Assembly: GCA_964518765.1 (NCBI GenBank)
Contig: CAZFJC010000002.1
Coordinates: 1-64,000, forward strand
Reading direction: 5' to 3'
Length of the DNA: 64,000 bases
DNA from: CAZPNX01 sp964518765
Lineage (GTDB): Bacteria > Edwardsbacteria > AC1 > EtOH8
The position numbers and the translations under genes were made by a program. Each line of letters begins with the position of its first letter. The first letter of the stretch is position 1. Shown piece after piece: positions 52,711-62,615 of the stretch. The notes below the pieces were generated by a model. That model did no database searches, was not told where the DNA came from, and saw only the letters and a list, made by a program, of their open reading frames with translations.

Positions 52711-52740
52711 AACAGGCGGAACGAGACCGTTCCGCCTGTT
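52711..52740 (-). terminator. Intrinsic terminator after the giant S8 protease
   Basis: AACAGGCGGAACG (52711-52723) with CGTTCCGCCTGTT (52728-52740), 13-base stem, followed on the minus strand by TTC. Confidence 0.75.
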
Positions 52741-52756
52741 CCCGATCAAGTATGGC

Positions 52757-55700
52757 CTACCTCAGGTATAGGGTCTTCTTCATGTCGCTGAAGCCGCCCG
52801 CATCCATACGGTAGAGGTAGACCCCGGCCGCCACCTTCTGCCCGTTGTTGTTGGTGCCGTCCCAGACGGCCGTGTAATAGTCGGCCTCCTGATTGGCGTC
52901 CACCAAGGTTTTGATCAGCTGGCCGGTGATGGAGTAGACCCTGATGGATACCCGGCCCGGCTCCTTCAGCTGGTAGCTGATGGAGGCCGTCCGGTTGAAC
53001 GGATTGGGCTGGGCCTGCCCCAGGGCGTAGAACGCCGGCCTTCCGGCCAGCGGCCCCACCGAGATCGGGCCGTAATAGGTGATGTCGCCGTTGAGGTCCT
53101 GTTCGCCCAGGCGATAGAAGAACACCTTTCCGCCGGCCAGGTTGTTGTCCCGGTACTCGTAGTCGGTGGGCACGGTGCTGTTGCCCCGGGCCGGAACGGT
53201 GCCGATCTGCGTATAATTTTGCCCGCCGTCGTCGGAGCGCTCCACCAGCCACTGGTAGGAGTTCTCCTCGGACTCGGTGCGCCACTGCAGGGTGACGTCG
53301 TTGCGGGAGATCATGGCGGACATGTTGGCGAACGACACCGAGGTCGGCCCGATGGTGATGGGGTTGGAATTGGCCGAGGTGAACTTGGATTCGATGACCG
53401 CCGCCTTGGGGCCACTTTCCTTGCTGTTTTGCGAGCCCCAGTAGCGCAGGGTGATGGCGTAATAGTACGTCCCGCTCGGCAGGTCGGGATCGATGTAGAT
53501 GCGAGTCCCGGCGCTGTTTATGGATGCTATGGGCGTGAAGTTTATACCATCGGTGCTCCGGTATACTCTATACCCTATGACAGGATTGACATTGGGTTTC
53601 CCCGCGTCGTAGGCAGGCGCGGCCCAGTTTATGCGGATAGTGTCGTTCAGCAGCTTGGTGGCCGTCGGCACCGGGATAGGCCGCATGGTGGCGGTGTTCA
53701 TAGTCTGGCTGGAAACATCGATCTGCAGGGTGTCGTTCATCACCGCGTAGTAGCCGGCGTGGCCCACGGTTCCCGAGCCAGTCTCCAGGTCGATGATGGT
53801 GAACATGGTGTCGCCCCGGTCCCACATCGGCCAGAAGTGCCTGGCGTCGAACTGCCACATGGCCTGGCTCCCGGTCAGCAGGGATATGGAGCCGCCCGAG
53901 AGGCTGCCGCTTAGAATCTGGTCGGTGTTCTTGGTGAGATAGGTTCGGAAGCTGAGGCTGTCCTCCGAAGTAACCGAGTTGACCAGCCCGTTCACCGTCA
54001 GGCTGGGCCCGCCCAGGTACTTGACCAGGGCCGAGATGTTCCAGTCGCCCATCATCGGCAGCCAGACGTAGTTGTTCCCGTTGCTGGCCGAGTCGCGGGG
54101 GTTCCATCGGATGAAGCTCCGGCCGGCGTCGGCCCGGTAATCGGTGGTCACGAAGATGGAGCACTGGGAGGCGGCGAACGGCGGCGTCCAGGCGCCCAGC
54201 CAGAAGTCGCGTCCCGATGGGATGTAGGTCGGGGTTATGTCGTGCCTCACCCAGCCGCCGTAACCGGTGAAGGACGGCGTGTACTGCTGTCTCATGAAGA
54301 CCCGGTCCGCCGGCCAGTTCTCGGTCCCTTCGGTACGGTCCCAGGCGAAGGTGGAGCAGGCCCGCCAGGCTTGGGTTGTCTGGGTGCGGTAGATGAAGTG
54401 CCACATGCCCACCAGGGAGCAGGGCAGGTCGGGCGAGAAACGGACCGCCCGGTACAGGGTGTCGTTGGCCCCGTCGCCTCCGTCTATGATCCACAGCTGG
54501 GACGGGCTGCTGGAGTAGTCTATCTCGGTCAGCTGGCTGGTATAGAACTTCTTGACCAGGCTGTCGTTGGACGGGGCGTCGTCCGTCCCCAGGCGCTTCA
54601 CCTTCATGGTGATGCTGTCCACCGAAGGCGTGATCGGGGTGAAGCTGAGCTGGGTGGTTTGATTGGGGTTGAGGGTCACCGATCTGGCGGACGAGTCTAT
54701 CAGCGCCTGGTTGTAGGCGTTGCGGGTGACGCAGACCACGTTGATCCCGCTCAGGGCAGTCCGGCCGCCGTTCTTCACCGTGGCCTTGGGCGTCACCGAG
54801 AAGTCCCTGTAGACCACCGTGCCCGGCGCGTCCAAGCTGGTAACCCCAAGGTCGGCGTTGGGCGACGAGGCGTACTGGATATCGCACCTGATCATGAAGT
54901 TGTTCGTTTCGGTGTACCAGTTGCTCATGTCCATTGACGATTTGGTGGTCGCTAGCAGGGTGGCGCCGTCGTCCGAGAGCAAACCGCAATCGGCCACGCC
55001 GTCGCCGGCCCTGGCACCGGCCCAGAAGTATCCGGCCGGCACGTCAACCGGCGTGGGGAAGGTGAAGGTATACCAGTTGGGGTAATAGGCGCTGGGCGTG
55101 GCCACCATCCGCCCCAGCTCGGTGCCGGGCGTGCCGTTGTTGTCTGAGAACACATAGGCGGTGCAGGGCGGCGCACCCGATGGATAATATACCGCCCCAA
55201 TGGAAGTGACCTGGCCGGCCGCCGCGGCGTTGAACCTCACCATGTAGGTGTAGCCGTCAGGATAGTAGTAGGTCAGGGTCCCTATGCCGTAATACAATTG
55301 GGCGCTCTGGGCCACGGTCAGCAGGGGCGTCCGGACGCTGTCGTTCTGGGCCACGTTGTCGGTGCCGGAGCTGCGGCGCACGGTGGCGTCCACCGTGTAG
55401 GTGACGGCCCCGCTGCCGCCCGGCACGTAGGGGTCGAACTCGATGGTCTGCGAGGCGCCCGGCGCCAGGGCGGTGACCGTCTTGGTGCTGGTGTACTTCT
55501 GCACTCTGGTGGCGCCCACCGAGTCTATGTGGCATAATACGTCCCCGGTGAAACTGTTCGAGCCGTAATTCTTGACCACCGCCTTGGGCGTGTAGCCGAA
55601 GCCCTTGGTCAGCTGGCCCGACGGCTCGGTGACCATGTCCACGCCCAGGTCGTTGGCATAGACCGTGGTATAGCCCACTATCGGCCGAACCGCCATGTCG

Positions 55701-58204
55701 TTGCCTAACTCGCTCCAAGTGGCTCCGTTATCGAGGCTGAAGTGGGTGACGGCGCTGCCCTTGCGGTAATCGAAGCCGATGGTCAGCGTATCGCCCTGGG
55801 CCCCCAGCGTCCAGAAGCCGATGTGGACCGGACCGGCTATCACCTGCGGAGTTGAAAGTGTAGTAGTCGTCCAGGCGTTGAGGACAGGGGCCAATGGCGG
55901 GGTGTTCCAAGCCACGTTCTGGGCGTAGATCTTCTGGTATGGTTTGCCGTTGTTGTCGGAGTAGACCAGCAGGGAGCACGAGGTCGACGGTGCACCGCCC
56001 TGAACCTTCTTGCGCTTTAACATCCACTGGACGGCCCGCAAAGTGCAGGAGCGTTCGGGAGTGAACCGGACCAGCCATTTGGCCCTGGCATCGGTGTATC
56101 CGGCGTCGAATGAGCCGTCGTCCATGTAAACCGTGTCGCGGAGCGCCTTGGTTAGGTTCAGCTTCACGGTGTCGTTAAGCCGGTTCTGGTCGCCGGTCAG
56201 GTCCGAGTAAACCGTCAGCACCTCGGCCCCGGTGCCGGTCGGGGTCCAGCCGTCGAAGGTCACCAGGGTCCCCTTGCCCGAGCCCAAAGTTACCGTCTTG
56301 GTGCTGGTGTAGGAACCGCCATTGGTGGCGGTGACGTTGAACGAGTTCTGGGCGATGCCGCGGTTGTGGACCATGGCCCGGGGGTAGATGGTGACGTCGG
56401 GGACGATGGTGCGGTCGGTCTGCATCATCTGGGACTGGTACATCGCGGCGTTGTAGAACAGGGTGTCCCTGATGTCATAGCTCGGCTGCATGTACGACTG
56501 CAGGTACATGTCCCCGTGGTTCAGGTAGTTGTTGACTTCCGAGTTGGCCGAGACGAAGTCCACCGAGGCGTTGCGGTCGCAGACGGTCACCGCCTCGTAG
56601 GCGTTGGCGATGCCGTAGCCTCCCCAGCCGGCCGGGATGGTCCAGAGGTCCACCGACTCGTTGATGTGGTCGTTGCTGTTGGCGGTGCGCAGGACCGCGT
56701 TCTGCAGGGCGGTGCCGGTAAGCCCGGTCACGTGGTGGCAGACGGCGGCGATGGCCGCCACCTCGGGCGCCGCCCAGGAGGTGCCGCCGTAGCCGTCCAC
56801 ATAGGCGTTGGTGGCATTGCTGTTGGCGCTCCAGTGGGCATCGGCCGGGGCCACTATGTCCACCCAGTCGCCGGAGCACGAGCCCGAGGTGTCGTCCCAG
56901 GCCCAGTGGCGGCCGTACCAGTCTATGCCGCCGACGGCGGTGACGCATTCGTAGTAGGCCGGGTACATGTTGCTCCAATTGTTTCGATCGTTCCCGGCTG
57001 ATATGTAGGCCGGGGCCCCGGCCGCCAGGGCCGCCTGGAAGGCGTACTCCAGCACCTCGGTGTTGGCGAAGTAGAGCGAGGCCTGGGCGATGGAGGCCAC
57101 CCCCAGCCCCACGCCCCAGGAGATGCCGGTGGCGTTTTCAGATGAAGAGGTATAGCGGTAATAGGCGCCGACGATGCCCCGGGTGGTGCCGTTCCCGCCG
57201 CCCGGGCCGGCGATGCCCACGCTGTTGTTCATGGCCCCGATGGCGTGGGCCATGCACATATGGCCGTGCTGGTCGGCCAGGGTGGTGGTGGTGGGCGTTG
57301 TGCCGCCGGTGGCCACGATGCGGGTGTTGGCGAACTCCTCATGGGTGGTGTTTATCCTGTCCGGATCCAGCATCAGCATGGTGTCCGGCCTGACGCCGCC
57401 GGTGCCGTCGCCGTTGCCGTAGGCCCCGGTGACGGTGCGGGCCCGGGCCACCTGCAGGATGCTGGGCGCCCAGTCGAAGCGGACGTCGTTAGGATAGCTG
57501 GGCGCCACCTGCTTGGGATCGAGCAATTCCGTTTGCTGGGCCCAGGGCGCCAACGAGGCGCATTTCACCATGGGGATGTAGTCGGGATGGGCGAACTGGA
57601 CCGAGGGATCGCTGCGGTATTCGCGGGCCACCGCCTCCAGGTCAAGCGAGGGATCAACGTAGAACACGTGGTGCAGGTCCAGCCCGTAAGTATAGGCCTC
57701 GGGGAACAGGTGCTCATGGATCTTCTTCTCACCCTTGGCCCCGTATTTGGCGTTGAGGATGTCGATGTTCTTGATGCCGGTCCTGAGGACGCCGTCCTTG
57801 GCGAGCGAGCATTGGTACTTGCCCCGCATGCTGGTCTTGAAGCCGATGACCAGCTGGCCTTTCACATAATCGTTAACCCGGGTGGTCGGCCTGGGGAACA
57901 TCTTACCGGTGGCGCGGGCGGCATGAAGGTCCTTGACCTTGATGGCCTGGCCCCCGATGGTCCCGGCCGGGCCTCCGTCCAGAGGCCTGCCGGAAAATGG
58001 TTTCGACACAGGCGAGGTGACCGATTGCGCCGGAGCTTGCGCCGGCATGGGCGGCTGGATGGGGCCGCCCGTCCATTCGATCTCCTTGGGCAGCTTTTTC
58101 AGCTCCTCGGCCGAGTTGACGCTGATGATCTGCTGGGACAGGGCTGCGCCCAACAGCCCGACCGTGACAAACGCCACGATCGTGAAAACGAACCTCTTTG
58201 CCAT
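52757..58204 (-). CDS. Giant secreted subtilisin-like protease with sorting domain
   Basis: An 1815-residue protein with signal peptide and propeptide. The catalytic domain has H313-G-H, G-T-S476-W-A-A-P, and the oxyanion region A-G-N-D. The aspartate is probably D280 in M-L-M-L-D-P-D, not the usual D-T-G/D-S-G, so activity needs testing. The middle 900 residues are repeated Ig-like/jelly-roll domains. Near residue 1640 an FnIII-like region and then the FlgD-like domain ending K-T-L-Y-L-R. Its sigma-54-type promoter and a palindrome are upstream. Confidence 0.9.
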   Translation of the reverse strand: MAKRFVFTIVAFVTVGLLGAALSQQIISVNSAEELKKLPKEIEWTGGPIQPPMPAQAPAQSVTSPVSKPFSGRPLDGGPAGTIGGQAIKVKDLHAARATGKMFPRPTTRVNDYVKGQLVIGFKTSMRGKYQCSLAKDGVLRTGIKNIDILNAKYGAKGEKKIHEHLFPEAYTYGLDLHHVFYVDPSLDLEAVAREYRSDPSVQFAHPDYIPMVKCASLAPWAQQTELLDPKQVAPSYPNDVRFDWAPSILQVARARTVTGAYGNGDGTGGVRPDTMLMLDPDRINTTHEEFANTRIVATGGTTPTTTTLADQHGHMCMAHAIGAMNNSVGIAGPGGGNGTTRGIVGAYYRYTSSSENATGISWGVGLGVASIAQASLYFANTEVLEYAFQAALAAGAPAYISAGNDRNNWSNMYPAYYECVTAVGGIDWYGRHWAWDDTSGSCSGDWVDIVAPADAHWSANSNATNAYVDGYGGTSWAAPEVAAIAAVCHHVTGLTGTALQNAVLRTANSNDHINESVDLWTIPAGWGGYGIANAYEAVTVCDRNASVDFVSANSEVNNYLNHGDMYLQSYMQPSYDIRDTLFYNAAMYQSQMMQTDRTIVPDVTIYPRAMVHNRGIAQNSFNVTATNGGSYTSTKTVTLGSGKGTLVTFDGWTPTGTGAEVLTVYSDLTGDQNRLNDTVKLNLTKALRDTVYMDDGSFDAGYTDARAKWLVRFTPERSCTLRAVQWMLKRKKVQGGAPSTSCSLLVYSDNNGKPYQKIYAQNVAWNTPPLAPVLNAWTTTTLSTPQVIAGPVHIGFWTLGAQGDTLTIGFDYRKGSAVTHFSLDNGATWSELGNDMAVRPIVGYTTVYANDLGVDMVTEPSGQLTKGFGYTPKAVVKNYGSNSFTGDVLCHIDSVGATRVQKYTSTKTVTALAPGASQTIEFDPYVPGGSGAVTYTVDATVRRSSGTDNVAQNDSVRTPLLTVAQSAQLYYGIGTLTYYYPDGYTYMVRFNAAAAGQVTSIGAVYYPSGAPPCTAYVFSDNNGTPGTELGRMVATPSAYYPNWYTFTFPTPVDVPAGYFWAGARAGDGVADCGLLSDDGATLLATTKSSMDMSNWYTETNNFMIRCDIQYASSPNADLGVTSLDAPGTVVYRDFSVTPKATVKNGGRTALSGINVVCVTRNAYNQALIDSSARSVTLNPNQTTQLSFTPITPSVDSITMKVKRLGTDDAPSNDSLVKKFYTSQLTEIDYSSSPSQLWIIDGGDGANDTLYRAVRFSPDLPCSLVGMWHFIYRTQTTQAWRACSTFAWDRTEGTENWPADRVFMRQQYTPSFTGYGGWVRHDITPTYIPSGRDFWLGAWTPPFAASQCSIFVTTDYRADAGRSFIRWNPRDSASNGNNYVWLPMMGDWNISALVKYLGGPSLTVNGLVNSVTSEDSLSFRTYLTKNTDQILSGSLSGGSISLLTGSQAMWQFDARHFWPMWDRGDTMFTIIDLETGSGTVGHAGYYAVMNDTLQIDVSSQTMNTATMRPIPVPTATKLLNDTIRINWAAPAYDAGKPNVNPVIGYRVYRSTDGINFTPIASINSAGTRIYIDPDLPSGTYYYAITLRYWGSQNSKESGPKAAVIESKFTSANSNPITIGPTSVSFANMSAMISRNDVTLQWRTESEENSYQWLVERSDDGGQNYTQIGTVPARGNSTVPTDYEYRDNNLAGGKVFFYRLGEQDLNGDITYYGPISVGPLAGRPAFYALGQAQPNPFNRTASISYQLKEPGRVSIRVYSITGQLIKTLVDANQEADYYTAVWDGTNNNGQKVAAGVYLYRMDAGGFSDMKKTLYLR

Positions 58205-58257
58205 CTAACCCTCCCTTTTATTATTTTTTGTATTTTTCTTTAAACGTTATTAAAAAT

Positions 58258-58275
58258 ATGCATTTTCCGTGCCAT
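58258..58275 (-). promoter_or_regulatory. Sigma-54-type promoter of the giant S8 protease
   Basis: Minus strand TGGCACGGAAAATGCAT: GG (-24) and GC (-12) are separated by exactly 10 bases as in the sigma-54 consensus. The ATG at 58204 lies about 45 bases below the expected start. Confidence 0.8.
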
Positions 58276-58281
58276 AAAAAT

Positions 58282-58298
58282 TCATTGTATGACAATGA
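58282..58298. promoter_or_regulatory. Palindrome just upstream of the sigma-54 promoter
   Basis: TCATTGT-ATG-ACAATGA has perfect 7-base arms. It lies 7 bases above the -24 element; it could bind a repressor or a bending protein. Confidence 0.4.
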
Positions 58299-58374
58299 CT
58301 TAGATATTCAATAAAACATAGAGGCCCAAAATAAATTGTTAAAAAGGCCATTTATGCCTTATCGCTTGTAATAC

Positions 58375-58409
58375 AAAAAGTTAGCTGGCGTAAATATTGC
58401 GCCAGCTAA
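58375..58409 (-). terminator. Intrinsic terminator after the M6 protease gene
   Basis: TTAGCTGGCG (58381-58390) pairs with CGCCAGCTAA (58400-58409), followed on the minus strand by CTTTTTG. The remaining AT-rich 245-base gap holds the sigma-54 promoter and the palindrome. Confidence 0.8.
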
Positions 58410-58449
58410 GAAAATTTATACCTTCCTTATAACCCCGAATGCTATCCTG

Positions 58450-61400
58450 TCAGTTTATCTTCAGCACTGTTATCCTCTTGGAGAAACCAGCCTCCCCGCT
58501 CCTGGCCCTCAGCTCCACGAAGTAAACCCCGGCCGCGGCCTTTCCTTTGCCGTCCGTCCTGCCGTCCCAGGCCGCCCTGTAGTATCCCGGGCCCATCCTG
58601 CCCCTTTCCAGCTCCCTCACCGCCTGCCCCAGGATGTTGTAGACCTTGAGCGAGACCTCGCTGGCGGCCGGAAGCTGGTAGCTGATGGTCACCCGCCCGG
58701 AGAACGGATTGGGCGCCGGATTTCCCAGGGCGAACGCGGTCGGCATCCCCATGCTCCCGGTGCTGACGCTCACCGGCCCATAGTAGGTAAGTTCGCCCTC
58801 CAGCGAGAGCTCGGCGATGCGGTACAGGTAATCCCGGTTGGGCTTGGCGGCGGCGTCGATGTAGTCGTAGTCGCGGGGCTGGCTGCTGCTGCCGGCCGCG
58901 GGCAGGCGGGCCAGCTCGGTGTAGCCCGATCCCCCCTCCGCCCTCTCCACGATCCACTGGTAGGACCCGTTCTCGGACTCGGTGCGCCAGGAGAGGACCA
59001 CGCCCTGCGGGGCGGCCAGGGCCGAGAAGAAGGCCAGCTCCACCGCCAGCGGCGGGGCCCAGGACGAGGCCCCCCAGCCCCCGTAGCCGTAGTAGTTGAC
59101 CGACTCCACCGAATACTTGTAGTCCCCCGGGGCCTTGGAGGCGCCGTTGTCGATGAAGCTGTCCACCAGGGCGGACCCGAATCGGCGGACCGCATAGCCG
59201 ATGGAATCCGCCGCCGACGGAGGGGCCGTGGCCGTGGCCAGCTGCCGGTACACTATGTATTTGTAGATCTTCTGGGTGTCGGCGTTGGCCTTCCACCACT
59301 TGACCTTGTTGGCGCTGGGGCCGGCCTGGGTGGTCTTGACGCTGTCCGGCGGGGTGGGCACCATGAAGGCGGTGACGTCTATCTTGTATATCTTGCCCTC
59401 GTCCATCGAGGCGCAGTAGAGGTAATGCTTGGTGCCCCTTTGTCCCGGGGCATAGGCCGTGGCCCCCACCGGTTGGTAGGGGTTGCCGCTGGCATCAGTG
59501 GCCTCGTGGGCCAGGCCGTAGGTGCCGTAGCTGCCGAAGCTGGAGGGCCCGGGCAGGATCTCGACGATCTTGGTGTCGTAGGCGTTCTTCCTGATGATGA
59601 TGTTCTGCCATACCGAGGTGCACCAGAAGCAGGAGCCGTCGTTTTCCATGGCCCGGCCGTTCCACCACTGCCCGTTGGTGCCGGCGCCCCAGACGGAGTC
59701 GTCGATGGCCCAGGATCGGCTGACGACCGCGGTCCCGGTGTTCGGTTTTGAGCTTACGTACACGGACTCAATTAGGGCCGCCCCGGCGATAGTGGCTCCT
59801 GTTCCGTCCGTATTGTACTGTTGCCACCACATCAGCAGCGAATCGCCGGGCCAGGGGTCCGGCCCAACGGTGTCGCCCACCGTCGGTCCGAAGGCCACAC
59901 CCCGCCCCCGCTTCATGGGCGAGCCGGTGGGCGACCAGTCGACGTTGGGCATCCGGAACCGCCTCTGTCTGGTTCCGGCCCTAGTGATTTGGTAGATGCT
60001 GTCTTTTATTGAATACAAAAGAAATCCACTATTGTCTATATCTATGCCCCCGATGTACGACGTGGCATCGCTCCCGTCGCTGCCCTTATTATTGAGCGAG
60101 GCCAGTGTGTCAGACGATTGCAATGGATTGTTGGTCGTTGCCTTCTTTACTTTGTAGATCCTGTTTTGAAAGGTCCCCACGTCCAGGTTGCAGTTAGCTA
60201 CGTACAGGGTGTCCCGGTAGACGGCCAAGTCCGAGGGCTTGATGCGGTAGGGGTAGGTGCTCCCTCCCACCCTGATGTTCTGGAAGTCGTAGGTGAAGAC
60301 CACCTTGAGCCCGCTGATCCTAAGGCAGAAGCCGCTGGTGTCGGTATAGGCCGGATTGGTACTTTTTATCTTAACACCAAAGGTGATGTCGGTGAAGCGA
60401 GGAGCCGAGCTGGAGATGTTGACCACGAAGGGCTGGCTGGCGACCTCGGCGTTAACCGGGAAGGAGCCGGCCCCTATCTGCTTCCATCCAGGGGTGACGG
60501 CGATGTACTGGCTCCCTTCGGTCACGTAGAGCGAACATTGGGCCCCGCTGGCAATGGCGGCTCCGGCGTTGTAGAATGTCAGCTTGAGGCTGTCGGTCTC
60601 CCAGGGATCGAGAATGCCGTTACCGTTGTTGGCGGCGCTTCCGGCCGTCGGGTCAAGAACAGTGCAGGTGCGGAAACCCACCAGAGGCAAGGAGCTGGCC
60701 ATGCCGGTACGGGCCACCGAAAAACTCATCACCGGTCCCTCAGCCGAGATATCGTAAATCCAGGGTCCGTAGGCGTTGTTACGGTTGGTTCGGCAATTGG
60801 GGGTGGACAACGAATCGATGCGGTTCTCGAAATACCCCCCCGGGTTCCAGTCATTGACCGAGTAGGCGGCATTGTATATGTTACGCAGGTAGACAGTATC
60901 CCCGGTCACCCCGGAGTTGTAGCTCGGGTTGGGATCGAAGCCCGGGCTCTCCACCCAGGAGTAGAAGTAGCGGGTGGTGGGCGGCCCGTTGTTAAGCCGG
61001 GAACCGCTCATACGGGTGTCAACATGGGTGATGATCAGGCCGTCCTCCGGCAGTCCGCTCTCATAGGGTGGGGTCCTACGGCGATTTTCGACAAAGAATA
61101 CTTGGGAAGAATCCCGGAAACTATTGTTGCGTATCCTCCAAAACCTTTTACCCTCGGTGATATTCCCCCGCCGGGCCTCCCCGCAGGAGTCAAGAACAGA
61201 AACTGAATAACGTCCGTCGCCGTTTCTGACGCTGGAGATGGAGTCCGTATATACGGCCGCGTTAAGCCAGCCGTCTATGCCGTTGCCCAGTATTCCGTCA
61301 ATATCATATTGTAGGTGCCCCCCGGGAAACGCAGGCTGGTCGCCACCTACCGGTCCGTTCCAAGAACCATTGTCCATCAGGCTCCAAACACCCCAGGGTG

Positions 61401-62499
61401 TGCTGGAATAGCCGTAGTCATAGAGGTCGGGGCCGCCTATCTGATGGAACATCTCGTGACAGAAGACCCCCAGTTGGCTGTTTTGCGGCACCACGATAAC
61501 TTTAGTTATCGGCACACCGTCGCGGGTGCCGAAGCTGCCGGTCATCGACATTGACCAAATGTCCCGAGTATCACCCGATTCTTCCTGTCCCGGGCCGGGA
61601 TGGACGATAACCAGATTGTCCTGGACACCGTCGTTATCCTGATCGTAATCGACATGGGGATCGCAAGCGGCCAGGACTCCGGTGACATAAAGGTTGGTCG
61701 GCGCACCTGATGTCTGGACCGAGTTGGCCCTCGATCTTCCAGACGACCTGGGACCGTCAACCGTTCCATACCAGCACATGCTTCTATAAGTGAATTCGAA
61801 GTAGTAATTTGTCATGGAGCCTACGGCCGAGGAATCAGGCACATAGGGCGATGTCGAATCGCCCATTGTTAGAAAATTGAACCTCTTGGTATTGGCCGAA
61901 TCGTGCTTGTTAGAGGCAGTGGGATCGTAGGGAAAAGGTCCATATGGATTGTTTCCCGCCTTTTCCGTCGCCGAGTACCAGGCAAAGGTGCTGTCCGTAA
62001 AATTGCCCAGAAGTACGTTGACGTAACGGCGTCCACTCGGCGCTTTGGATGGATTTTCTTTTGTGCCCTTCGGGCCGTAAAGGAAATCCAGAGACCATCG
62101 ATGCCGAGTTTCGGGGCTGACGTTAATAATCTTGTTGTAATTTTGGGGCAATGAAGCCACCGCCTCCGCGTTCGGTCGCAGACCACGTCGGAAGGGACAG
62201 GCATCCCGCCCGACTAAGAAACCGCTGGGGACCAGAAGGCCGTTTTGCTTATCGGCGTAGCTCCACCAGCCGGTCACGGGATCGCAAATTATTGAGAATC
62301 CTTCCTCATCGACGGCGAAGCTGAAATGCTCATCGCCCTTCAGGACGGCTGTAAAAGTCGTGCCGTCAGGTTGCTGAAACAACCTTGGCCTGGGATTGGC
62401 TGGCACTGCCGATAGCAATTTTGCTGATAGCAAAATCACTGTTGCAATCCATAATACTGATGAAAACGCATCGGTCTTTGGTCGTTTGAAAGTAGGCAT
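58450..62499 (-). CDS. Secreted M6-family metalloprotease with sorting domain
   Basis: A 1349-residue protein with signal peptide. The zinc site reads H348-E349-M-F-H352-Q-I-G-G-P-D358, matching the HExxHxxGxxD of immune-inhibitor-A proteases. Later parts are beta domains. Residues 1180-1349 share a tail with the giant S8 protease (S-Y-Q-W-I-V-E-R, then Y-Y-G-P-V-S-V) and end in the FlgD-like domain, but with the final residues V-L-K-I-N rather than L-x-L-R. A sigma-54-type promoter lies upstream. Confidence 0.92.
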   Translation of the reverse strand: MPTFKRPKTDAFSSVLWIATVILLSAKLLSAVPANPRPRLFQQPDGTTFTAVLKGDEHFSFAVDEEGFSIICDPVTGWWSYADKQNGLLVPSGFLVGRDACPFRRGLRPNAEAVASLPQNYNKIINVSPETRHRWSLDFLYGPKGTKENPSKAPSGRRYVNVLLGNFTDSTFAWYSATEKAGNNPYGPFPYDPTASNKHDSANTKRFNFLTMGDSTSPYVPDSSAVGSMTNYYFEFTYRSMCWYGTVDGPRSSGRSRANSVQTSGAPTNLYVTGVLAACDPHVDYDQDNDGVQDNLVIVHPGPGQEESGDTRDIWSMSMTGSFGTRDGVPITKVIVVPQNSQLGVFCHEMFHQIGGPDLYDYGYSSTPWGVWSLMDNGSWNGPVGGDQPAFPGGHLQYDIDGILGNGIDGWLNAAVYTDSISSVRNGDGRYSVSVLDSCGEARRGNITEGKRFWRIRNNSFRDSSQVFFVENRRRTPPYESGLPEDGLIITHVDTRMSGSRLNNGPPTTRYFYSWVESPGFDPNPSYNSGVTGDTVYLRNIYNAAYSVNDWNPGGYFENRIDSLSTPNCRTNRNNAYGPWIYDISAEGPVMSFSVARTGMASSLPLVGFRTCTVLDPTAGSAANNGNGILDPWETDSLKLTFYNAGAAIASGAQCSLYVTEGSQYIAVTPGWKQIGAGSFPVNAEVASQPFVVNISSSAPRFTDITFGVKIKSTNPAYTDTSGFCLRISGLKVVFTYDFQNIRVGGSTYPYRIKPSDLAVYRDTLYVANCNLDVGTFQNRIYKVKKATTNNPLQSSDTLASLNNKGSDGSDATSYIGGIDIDNSGFLLYSIKDSIYQITRAGTRQRRFRMPNVDWSPTGSPMKRGRGVAFGPTVGDTVGPDPWPGDSLLMWWQQYNTDGTGATIAGAALIESVYVSSKPNTGTAVVSRSWAIDDSVWGAGTNGQWWNGRAMENDGSCFWCTSVWQNIIIRKNAYDTKIVEILPGPSSFGSYGTYGLAHEATDASGNPYQPVGATAYAPGQRGTKHYLYCASMDEGKIYKIDVTAFMVPTPPDSVKTTQAGPSANKVKWWKANADTQKIYKYIVYRQLATATAPPSAADSIGYAVRRFGSALVDSFIDNGASKAPGDYKYSVESVNYYGYGGWGASSWAPPLAVELAFFSALAAPQGVVLSWRTESENGSYQWIVERAEGGSGYTELARLPAAGSSSQPRDYDYIDAAAKPNRDYLYRIAELSLEGELTYYGPVSVSTGSMGMPTAFALGNPAPNPFSGRVTISYQLPAASEVSLKVYNILGQAVRELERGRMGPGYYRAAWDGRTDGKGKAAAGVYFVELRARSGEAGFSKRITVLKIN

Positions 62500-62531
62500 T
62501 GTGGGCCCTCTTTTAATGTTACAAATTTTTT

Positions 62532-62549
62532 ATGCAATAAACATGCCAA
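62532..62549 (-). promoter_or_regulatory. Sigma-54-type promoter of the M6 protease
   Basis: Minus strand TTGGCATGTTTATTGCAT: GG and GC are separated by exactly 10 bases, and the -12 block TTGCAT matches the consensus fully. The start would be about 22 bases above the ATG. Confidence 0.85.
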
Positions 62550-62615
62550 TATAGAATTCGGATGAAAACATATAACTTCTTTATTTTTAAATAGTTACTT
62601 TGGTGGTGATTATTG

